In this document: positions 1 to 5,726 of the stretch, one piece after another
Position numbering within the stretch: position 1 is the stretch's first letter
Layout: every line of letters starts with the position of its first letter
Source of the DNA: Candidatus Pullichristensenella stercoripullorum
GTDB taxonomy: Bacteria > Bacillota > Clostridia > Christensenellales > Aristaeellaceae
DNA: 11,059 nt
Assembly: GCA_018712885.1 (NCBI GenBank)
Contig: DVGE01000118.1
Location: 1 to 11,059 of the forward strand
Direction: 5' to 3'
The notes under the pieces: model-generated
What the model saw: the letters and a program-made list of their open reading frames with translations, nothing else
What the model was told of the DNA's origin: nothing
The model's database searches: none
Position numbers and translations under genes: made by a program

Positions 1-471
1 CGCGAGGGATTCCCGCCGGACATGGCCGATTCGCTGGTGCTTTTCCTCTCCACCGATCCGTCGGCCGACCCGGCGCGCACCGCCTACGCGGCCAACGACT
101 TCCGCCTGACCATGGTCATCGACGACTACTACTATAACACCGGCTTCGACCGCGACATGGTCGAGGACAATCAGGGCTTTGAGACCGTCGGCGAAGACGG
201 CGACATGCAGGTGCTGGACGGCTACGAGTGCGCCGTGCAGGAGATCGAGGGCGGCTACACGCTCGAGGCGAAGATCCCGCTTGCCAACTTCTCCAACGAG
301 AACATCCCCGCGCTGGTGCCCGAAGTGGGCCAGACCGTGTCTGTCGATTTCGGCATGTTCGACCTCGACTTCCCCTGCCCGGGCGTTGCTACCGTGCGCA
401 TCCAGTGGGCGGCGACCGACACCGTGGACACCGACCCCTCCCAGTGGGGCAGCATGACCTTCTGCGAATAA
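1..471 (+). CDS. CBM9-like carbohydrate-binding domain protein, C-terminal part (5' end outside window)
   Basis: The reading frame is open from the left edge, so this is the last 156 residues of a longer protein; the ATG at 22 is an internal Met, with no ribosome binding site before it. The visible part resembles the C-terminal two thirds of a family 9 carbohydrate-binding domain: a 'DSLVLFLSTDP' strand like the usual 'DSVEVFLD' segment near the left edge, a 'GGYTLEAKIPLANF' strand (about 257-292) matching the typical 'GYTVEAAIP' signature, then 'VGQTVSVDFGMFDLD' and a closing 'WGSMTF' strand just before the TAA. The protein ends directly after the domain, with no anchor or linker. In this family the domain binds sugar chain ends, often in secreted proteins. 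With the downstream transporter and glycosidases it probably captures glycans at the surface, but the N-terminal architecture and any enzyme module are unseen. The next gene starts 18 bases on, consistent with one operon. Confidence 0.7.
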   Translation, partial: REGFPPDMADSLVLFLSTDPSADPARTAYAANDFRLTMVIDDYYYNTGFDRDMVEDNQGFETVGEDGDMQVLDGYECAVQEIEGGYTLEAKIPLANFSNENIPALVPEVGQTVSVDFGMFDLDFPCPGVATVRIQWAATDTVDTDPSQWGSMTFCE

Positions 472-489
472 GAACAGGAGCGTAAAGCA

Positions 490-1839
490 ATGAAAAAGAT
501 CCTCAGTTTGATCCTTATGGCGCTGCTGGCCCTGAGCGCGCTCACGCCGGCGCTGGCGGCGAACGAAGCCGTGACCGAAGTGGACGTGGCCGCCGTGCTG
601 GCCGATACGGAAACGGGCGGCGACGTCAACGTCTACCACTGGTGGACGGCGGGCGGCGAGAAGGAAGCCATCGAGACCGTCATCGCCGGCTTTGAAGGCG
701 ACTACGCCAATCAGGAAGCCCGCTCCAACGCCATCCCCGGCGGCGCGGGCGGCGCGATGGTGATGAAGGTCAAGGTGCTGCAGCAGGCCGGCAAGAGCCC
801 GGAGGCTTTTCAGGCCCACCCCGGCGAGGAGCTGGAACCCTACCTGAGCGCCAACATGCTGCTCAACCTCAACGACCTCTGGGCCGAGCTTGGCCTTGAG
901 GAACGCATGATCGACAAGATCGTCGATCTGTGCAAGAGTTCTGACGGCAACTACTACATCGTGCCCATCGGCATCCACAAGACCAACACCATCTTCTACA
1001 ACATCCACATGTTCGAGGAATACGGCATCGAGATCCCCGACCATACCGACATCACCTGGGAAGAGTTCTGGGACATCTGCGAACAGTTCAAGGAGAAGCT
1101 GCCCGAGGGCAAGTACGCGCTCGACCTCGGCGACCGCAAGGGCTGGACGGCGGCGCAGCTGTTTGAGAACATCATGATGGGCACCGACCCGCAGATCTAC
1201 GAGGACTTCATCAACGGCAAGGCCACGCAGGAGCAGGTGCAGCAGGTGCTGGACGTGTTCAAGCGCCTGATGGAGTACGTCGCGCCCGACCATGCCGCCC
1301 GCGAGTGGTATGAGACGGCCGGCCGCGTGGTCGCCGGCGACTACGCCATGTACATCATGGGCACGTGGATGCAGCCCTTCCTCACCAGCCAGGGCTGGGT
1401 CTACGGCGAGGACTACGGCGTGTTCACCATGCCCGGCACCTCCGGCTACTACGGCATGTGCATCGACGGCTTCGTGGTACCCAACGACTCGGCCAACGTC
1501 GAAGGCGGCGTGCGCTGGGGCGCCGAGGTCGCCGACGCGGACGTGCAGGTCGCCTTCTCCGCGGTGAAGGAGTCCGTCTCCCCCTACACGGACACCCCGG
1601 ACGACACCTACAACGAGCTGACCCTGCTGTTCAAGAACGAGCTGCTGGACGAAAACGTGGTCTGCTATCCCAGCTTCACGCATGGCACGGCCCTGCCCTG
1701 GGCGGCGTCCACGGACCTGCAGACCCGCATCACCGACTTTGCCACCTCCACCGACCCCGACACCGCCCGCTATGCGAAGATGATCACCGAGGCTTTGACC
1801 GAAGCCGGTGTGGAAGGAGATTGGAACATTGTTGATTAA
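490..1839 (+). CDS. Extracellular sugar-binding protein of an ABC importer (CUT1, glucose/mannose type)
   Basis: This 449-residue protein would bind a sugar outside the membrane and hand it to the permeases encoded downstream. Residues 1-23 form a Sec signal peptide (KK, a hydrophobic core, then an A-L-A cleavage site at 21-23). The mature protein has the family 1 solute-binding signatures: 'NVYHWWTAGGE' (47-57), a 'PGGAGGA' stretch, 'FQAHPGEEL', 'YIVPIGIHKTNTIFYN' and 'GDYAMYIMGTWM'. The HWWT-GGE start and the 'GGAG' segment are typical of glucose/mannose-binding members such as GtsA and the Thermus glucose-binding protein (recalled family knowledge, compared by eye). The ATG at 490 lies 9 bases after AGGAG (476-480). 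There is no lipobox Cys; the only Cys residues lie in the body of the protein. That is odd for a Gram-positive binding protein, which is usually lipid-anchored. The stop overlaps the next gene by 11 bases. Confidence 0.9.
   Translation: MKKILSLILMALLALSALTPALAANEAVTEVDVAAVLADTETGGDVNVYHWWTAGGEKEAIETVIAGFEGDYANQEARSNAIPGGAGGAMVMKVKVLQQAGKSPEAFQAHPGEELEPYLSANMLLNLNDLWAELGLEERMIDKIVDLCKSSDGNYYIVPIGIHKTNTIFYNIHMFEEYGIEIPDHTDITWEEFWDICEQFKEKLPEGKYALDLGDRKGWTAAQLFENIMMGTDPQIYEDFINGKATQEQVQQVLDVFKRLMEYVAPDHAAREWYETAGRVVAGDYAMYIMGTWMQPFLTSQGWVYGEDYGVFTMPGTSGYYGMCIDGFVVPNDSANVEGGVRWGAEVADADVQVAFSAVKESVSPYTDTPDDTYNELTLLFKNELLDENVVCYPSFTHGTALPWAASTDLQTRITDFATSTDPDTARYAKMITEALTEAGVEGDWNIVD
1814..1819 (+). 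promoter_or_regulatory. Ribosome binding site that fixes the TTG start of GH3-1
   Basis: AAGGAG lies inside the 3' end of the binding-protein gene, 9 bases before TTG 1829 and 12 before TTG 1832. An in-frame GTG at 1808 lies upstream of this site and has none of its own. The next ATG in frame (1870) would remove the positively charged start of the signal peptide. TTG 1829 is therefore preferred. Confidence 0.7.
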
Positions 1840-3856
1840 GAACATACTGCGCCGCGGCCTCTGCGCGGCGATGACGCTGGCGGTCTGCGCGGCGCCCTGC
1901 TCCTTCGCGGCGGCGGAGGAGGCGGAGGCGGCGGCTGCCGAGTCCCTCAACAACTACCTGCTCATTGAAGAAGATGGCGAGCAGGTGGAGCTTGGCTACA
2001 TCGAAGGCACGACCATCCTCGAGGTGGACGGCCTCAAGTTCAAGGACCACAATGGCAACGGCGAACTGGACGTCTATGAAGACTGGCGCGAGGACGACGA
2101 GACCCGCGTGGCGGACCTCATCTCGCAGATGACCGTGCGCGAAAAGATCGCCCAGATGCAGCACCCCACCTTCGTTCCCAAGTCCGGCGGCGAAGTGCCC
2201 TCCTATCTGGAAACGTGGGCCACGCAAGAGAACATCGGCCTGGTGCTGGTGCGTGAGCTGGACAGCGTGGAAAACGCCGCCAAGACCATGAACCAGGTGC
2301 AGGCGTGGGCGGAGGCCTCCCGCCTCGGCGTGCCGATCATCGTTTCGATGGACTCCGTACACGGCACCTCCTACGTCTCCGGCGCCACCGTCACCCCGCA
2401 TAACCTCGGCCTTGCCGCCACGCGCGATGTGGAACTGGTCTCCGAGCTGGCCGACATCGCCCGTCAGGAGCATATCGCCGTCGGCACGCGCATGACCCTC
2501 TCCCCGGAGGCCGACATCGCCACCGAACCCCGCTGGGGCCGCGTGATGGAGACCTTCGGCGAAGACCCGGAGCTGGTCACGGAAATGACCACCGCGCAGA
2601 TCATCGGCTTCCAGAACGGCAGCGACGGCCTCAATGAGGATTCCATCATCGCCTGCATCAAGCACTTCCCCGGCTCCGGCCCGCAGATGGACGGCATCGA
2701 CATGGCCCCCATCGTCGGCGACGAGGAATCGCTTGAGACCCACCTCATGCCCTACTACGCGGCTCTGGAAGTCAATGTGGCGGCCATCATGCCCTACTAT
2801 TCCAGCTCCGTGTATCTGGACATGACCACCGCCGCCCTCGGCTCTGAGATCGTTCTGCAGGACCTTCTGCGCGACGAGATGGGCTTTGACGGCATCATCC
2901 AGACCGACTGGGGCATGATCTGGGCCATCCAGCAGACCCGCGCCCTCTTCGACGGCGAGATCAGCGAGGAAGAGGCTGTACTCATCGGCGTGATGGAGGG
3001 CCAGGTGGACGGCATCGGCGGCGAATCCATCCGCCTGATCGACACCATGGAGACCCTCTACAACGACGGCCAGATCACCGACGAAGTGCTTGACGCCGCC
3101 TGCCGCCGCATCCTCCTGCCCAAGTTCCAGATGGGCGTGTTCGAGAACCCCTACTGCGACGTCGCCTACGCCGTGGAGTACGTCGGCAACGACGAGTCCC
3201 GCGCCCTCAACCTCGAGGCCGCCCGCAAGTCGATGACGCTGCTCAAGAACGACGACGACATCCTGCCCTACGATTCCACCGGCAAGAAGATCCTCGTCGC
3301 GGGCCTGCGCGCCGGCGATATGGACTCCCTCTGCGGCGGCTGGTCCTCCGCGCAGGAAGGCCTGACCATCGAGCAGGCGCTGGCCGAGTACGCCGCCGAA
3401 GGCGCGGAGATCGTCTACGTGGCCGAAGACCTCGAACGGATGAAGACCGAGGCCGAGGACGCCGATCTCATCATCGCCGCCGTGGGCGAGCCGAGCTACA
3501 TGCACTCCTCCGCCTGGGGCACCGAGGATCTCTCCCTCACCGCCACCCAGCAGGAGATGATGGAAGTGCTGGACGCCACCGGCAAGCCCATCGTCACCGT
3601 GGTCATCAACGGCCGTCCGCTGATCCTCACCTGGTGCGCCGAGAACACCGAGGCCATCCTCATGGCCTACTATCCCGGCACCGAGGGCGGCATCGCCATC
3701 GCCGAGACCATCTACGGCATGAACAACCCCACCGGCAAGCTGCCCGTGCAGCTGCCCCGGGATATGGAATCGGTCCTCAACCAGGAATCGGATGTCTCCT
3801 TTGACCTCGAAGACCCGCTCTACGATTACGGCTACGGCCTCAGCTACGACATGTAA
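1829..3856 (+). CDS. Secreted GH3-family glycosidase, copy 1 (BglX-like)
   Basis: This 675-residue (from TTG 1829) glycoside hydrolase family 3 protein probably removes sugars from the non-reducing ends of oligosaccharides or glycosides outside the membrane. A signal peptide covers about residues 1-29 (IKNILRRG, a hydrophobic core, cleavage near SFAAA). An EF-hand-like calcium loop (D73-E84, pattern DxNxNGxLDxYE) leads into the (beta/alpha)8 domain. Visible active-site residues are D175 in 'SMDSVHG', R235/R238 in 'RWGR', K278-H279 in 'KHFPGSG' and the predicted nucleophile D360 in 'QTDWG'. The C-terminal alpha/beta domain shows 'LLKN' (471-474), 'VGEPSY' (552-557), 'GRPL' (595-598), 'PGTEGG' (616-621) and 'NPTGKLPV' (633-640). 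The acid/base Glu expected in 'GE-xxYxEGxGD' is replaced by H559 within 'YMHSSAWGTED'. The NagZ-type His-Asp loop is absent. Family assignment is firm; substrate, and even hydrolase versus phosphorylase activity, is not. Confidence 0.93.
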   Translation: MLIKNILRRGLCAAMTLAVCAAPCSFAAAEEAEAAAAESLNNYLLIEEDGEQVELGYIEGTTILEVDGLKFKDHNGNGELDVYEDWREDDETRVADLISQMTVREKIAQMQHPTFVPKSGGEVPSYLETWATQENIGLVLVRELDSVENAAKTMNQVQAWAEASRLGVPIIVSMDSVHGTSYVSGATVTPHNLGLAATRDVELVSELADIARQEHIAVGTRMTLSPEADIATEPRWGRVMETFGEDPELVTEMTTAQIIGFQNGSDGLNEDSIIACIKHFPGSGPQMDGIDMAPIVGDEESLETHLMPYYAALEVNVAAIMPYYSSSVYLDMTTAALGSEIVLQDLLRDEMGFDGIIQTDWGMIWAIQQTRALFDGEISEEEAVLIGVMEGQVDGIGGESIRLIDTMETLYNDGQITDEVLDAACRRILLPKFQMGVFENPYCDVAYAVEYVGNDESRALNLEAARKSMTLLKNDDDILPYDSTGKKILVAGLRAGDMDSLCGGWSSAQEGLTIEQALAEYAAEGAEIVYVAEDLERMKTEAEDADLIIAAVGEPSYMHSSAWGTEDLSLTATQQEMMEVLDATGKPIVTVVINGRPLILTWCAENTEAILMAYYPGTEGGIAIAETIYGMNNPTGKLPVQLPRDMESVLNQESDVSFDLEDPLYDYGYGLSYDM

Positions 3857-3866
3857 GCGGTGAAGC

Positions 3867-3886
3867 GGCCCCGCCGGATCGGGGTC
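3867..3886 (+). other. Small GC-rich hairpin in the GH3-1/permease spacer
   Basis: GGCCCCG (3867-3873) pairs with CGGGGTC (3880-3886) over 7 bp, one of them G-T, around a 6-base loop. It starts 11 bases after the GH3-1 stop. CCGGA (3874-3878) could alternatively pair with TCCGG (3890-3894), which would exclude this stem and disturb the base of the larger hairpin. There is no T-tract. It may be chance in GC-rich DNA. Confidence 0.35.
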
Positions 3887-3892
3887 CTCTCC

Positions 3893-3936
3893 GGGCGCGG
3901 ACGGGACACGGCTGCTACCGCCCGCCCGCGCCCTTT
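3893..3936 (+). terminator. Strong intra-operon hairpin followed by TTT (attenuating terminator or mRNA-stabilising stem)
   Basis: GGGCGCGG (3893-3900) is perfectly complementary to CCGCGCCC (3926-3933). After one A-C mismatch the stem continues with CGGG (3902-3905) against CCCG (3921-3924); a further 3-bp CGG/CCG stem can form inside the loop. A short TTT (3934-3936) follows. It lies between GH3-1 and the first permease, in the only long gap inside the operon (111 bases). The short T-run suggests partial termination or protection of the upstream mRNA 3' end rather than a full stop. The latter would raise binding-protein and GH3-1 expression over the permeases, as at malE-malF in enteric bacteria (analogy only). 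Confidence 0.45.
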
Positions 3937-3954
3937 CACATCCGCCGCGACGAT

Positions 3955-3960
3955 GGGAGA
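3955..3960 (+). promoter_or_regulatory. Ribosome binding site that fixes the start of permease 1
   Basis: GGGAGA lies 7 bases before ATG 3968. The in-frame ATG at 3962 would be only one base away, the ATG at 3953 overlaps the site, and the GTG at 3860 has no such site and would add a stretch through the GC-rich hairpin region that does not look like a permease N-terminus. Confidence 0.6.
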
Positions 3961-3967
3961 AATGTCT

Positions 3968-4843
3968 ATGGTCAAGTTCCTCAAACGGCATCCCATGCTC
4001 CCGCTCATCATCCCCGCCGCGCTTCTGATCTACTTCGTCTACGTGGCGCTGGGATGGAACCTGTGGGTGTCCGTCTCCGATTGGGAGCAGTACTCGCTGG
4101 AAGCCAGCTATGGCTTTGGCGGCTTCCAGTGGTATATCCACATGTTTCAGGATCCCGACTTCTGGGTGGCGCTGAAAAACACGCTGCTTTTGTTCCTCAT
4201 CATCCCCATCTGTCTGGTGCTGGGCCTGTTGCTGGCGCTTTTGATGGATCAGGGGCTGAAAGGCACCTCGCTGTTCCGCAACCTCATCCTTCTGCCCTTC
4301 GCGCTTTCCTACGTGGTCACCGGCACGGTCTGGGCGTGGATGTACAACCCCTCCAGCGGCATCATCAACTCCATCCTCCGCTCGCTGGGTCTCGATGCGC
4401 TGGCCGGCAACTGGATCGCCTCGCAGGAGACGGTCATGGGCTCGATCATCCTGGCGCTGGTGTGGCAGTTCTCGGGATATGTGGCGCTGATCTTTCTGGC
4501 GGGCATCAAGTCCGTGCCGCAGAACGTCATCAACGCCGCCAAGCTCGACGGCGCCTACTCGCCCCGCATCTACGCCAAGCTGGTGCTGCCCTCGCTGAAG
4601 GGCGCGCTCTCCTCGGCAGTGACGATGCTGGCCATGTACGCGCTGCGCTCGTTCGACTTCATCTGGCAGATGACGCAGGGCGGCCCGGGCACGGCTTCGC
4701 ACACGCTGCCGGTGCTGATGTACCGCGAAACGTTTGAGCAGAACAACTTCGCCTACGGCGCGGCGATCGCCAGCTTCCTGCTGGTGTTGGTGCTGGTGCT
4801 GATCCTGCCCATCACCTATTTCAGCCGCAAAAAGAGGAGGTAA
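3968..4843 (+). CDS. Sugar ABC transporter permease, MalF-type (membrane subunit 1)
   Basis: From ATG 3968 this 291-residue inner-membrane protein has the usual length and layout of a CUT1 permease. About six hydrophobic helices lie near residues 11-33, 72-94, 105-127, 155-178, 212-232 and 262-284, with a basic C-terminal tail (SRKKRR). The cytoplasmic EAA loop that contacts the ATPase is clear: N189-A-A-K-L-D-G-A196 followed by 'YAKLVLP' ending at P208. It would pair with the next gene product to form the channel. The start is chosen on its ribosome binding site; longer in-frame extensions reach back to 3860 but run through non-protein-like spacer. The spacer before it contains two hairpins. 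The next gene follows after 4 bases. The imported sugar is inferred from the binding protein, not from this subunit. Confidence 0.92.
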   Translation: MVKFLKRHPMLPLIIPAALLIYFVYVALGWNLWVSVSDWEQYSLEASYGFGGFQWYIHMFQDPDFWVALKNTLLLFLIIPICLVLGLLLALLMDQGLKGTSLFRNLILLPFALSYVVTGTVWAWMYNPSSGIINSILRSLGLDALAGNWIASQETVMGSIILALVWQFSGYVALIFLAGIKSVPQNVINAAKLDGAYSPRIYAKLVLPSLKGALSSAVTMLAMYALRSFDFIWQMTQGGPGTASHTLPVLMYRETFEQNNFAYGAAIASFLLVLVLVLILPITYFSRKKRR

Positions 4844-4847
4844 AAAG

Positions 4848-5714
4848 ATGCAGCTGACAGCCAAGGTCAAGCCCGCGCGCGAGAAGCTCTCCGTGCGCAT
4901 GCGCGTGCTGCGCGCGGTCTTTTACCTCATCATGATCGTCATGGTGCTGTTGTACCTGTTGCCCTTCTGGGGCACGATCACCACGTCGTTCAAGACCGCG
5001 GAGGAGGCGCTGACCACCAATCCGCTGGCTTTCCCGGACACGATCTCTCTGGACGCCTACGCAGATTCCTTCGCGGAACTGAAGGATTCGCTCATCACCT
5101 CGCTGATCATCACGGCGGGCGGCGCGTTCGGCTCGGTGGCGCTCGGCTCTGTGTGCGCTTACGGTCTGAGCAAGTACCGCTTCAAGTTCAGCGGCACGTT
5201 CTTCCTGCTGCTCTCGGCAGCCATCTACCTGCCCTATCAGGCCATCCTCGTGCCGCTACTTAAGACGATCAGCAACCTCGGTCTCTACGATACCCACTTG
5301 GGTCTGATCCTCATCCACACCGTGTACGGCATGCCGATGTGTACCTCGATGTTCCTCGGCTTTTACTCGGACATCCCCGACGCGCTCATCCGCCAGGCGA
5401 TGATCGACGGCAACGGCCCCTGGGCCATCTACCGCAAGATCGTGCTGCCCAACACCACCATCGCCACGGTGACGGTGCTGGTGTTCCAGTGTACGTCCGT
5501 GTGGAACGAAATGCTCTTTGCCCTGACGATGGGCGGCTTTGAGTGCATGCCCGCCACCATCGCCCTGAATCAGATGGTCGGCTCGCTCTCGGCGGAGTTC
5601 AACATGCAGATGGCCGGCTCCATCTGGCTGACGCTGCCCGTGCTGGTGCTGTACATCTTCCTGGGCAAGTACCTCATCCGCGGCTACATGGCCGGCGCGG
5701 TGACCGCATCTTAA
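4848..5714 (+). CDS. Sugar ABC transporter permease, MalG-type (membrane subunit 2)
   Basis: This 288-residue protein is the second channel subunit. A basic N-terminus (KVKPAREKLSVRMR) precedes a first helix at about 22-42, then a 'TSFKT' and 'NPLAFPDTISLDAY' segment typical of MalG-type permeases, and five more hydrophobic helices. The EAA loop is at 182-201 (RQAMIDGNGPWAIYRKIVLP), with Arg-Gln-Ala in place of the usual Glu-Ala-Ala but D187, G188 and P201 kept. The ends 'PATIALNQMVG' and 'KYLIRGYMAGAV' resemble glucose/mannose-type permeases (VALNNL, RGLLAGAVKG), agreeing with the type of binding protein. The ATG lies 7 bases after GAGGAGG (4834-4840), which is inside the end of permease 1, so the two are probably translated together. 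Confidence 0.93.
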   Translation: MQLTAKVKPAREKLSVRMRVLRAVFYLIMIVMVLLYLLPFWGTITTSFKTAEEALTTNPLAFPDTISLDAYADSFAELKDSLITSLIITAGGAFGSVALGSVCAYGLSKYRFKFSGTFFLLLSAAIYLPYQAILVPLLKTISNLGLYDTHLGLILIHTVYGMPMCTSMFLGFYSDIPDALIRQAMIDGNGPWAIYRKIVLPNTTIATVTVLVFQCTSVWNEMLFALTMGGFECMPATIALNQMVGSLSAEFNMQMAGSIWLTLPVLVLYIFLGKYLIRGYMAGAVTAS

Positions 5715-5719
5715 GGAGG
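5713..5719 (+). promoter_or_regulatory. Ribosome binding site that fixes the start of GH3-2
   Basis: AAGGAGG overlaps the stop codon of permease 2 and lies 7 bases before ATG 5727. The in-frame TTG at 5721 is too close to be used. ATG 5727 gives a clean MNKR signal-peptide start. Confidence 0.75.
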
Positions 5720-5726
5720 TTTGGCA

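Noticed and set aside
22..471. ATG 22 as a complete 149-residue gene
   Set aside because: The frame stays open to the window edge, there is no ribosome binding site before ATG 22, and the protein would begin in the middle of a CBM9-like domain.
1880..1900. Possible lipobox 'LAVC' (residues 17-20) in GH3-1
   Set aside because: The residue before Cys is Val, where lipoproteins need Gly, Ala or Ser; a Sec cleavage near SFAAA fits better.
2660..2710. NagZ-type N-acetylglucosaminidase identity for the GH3 enzymes
   Set aside because: 'KHFPGSG' resembles the NagZ loop but lacks the His-Asp dyad, and both proteins have the additional C-terminal domain typical of BglX-like GH3 proteins.
3860..3967. 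GTG 3860 as the start of permease 1
   Set aside because: The added 36 residues are Arg/Pro/Thr-rich, lie in the hairpin spacer and lack a ribosome binding site; ATG 3968 has one at normal spacing.
1784..4900. 1038-residue open frame on the - strand across the SBP end, GH3-1 and permease 1
   Set aside because: It lies antisense to well-supported genes, is rich in His, Asp, Gly, Val and Arg with no recognisable domain, and is explained by strong G/C bias at third codon positions, which removes stop codons from the antisense frame.
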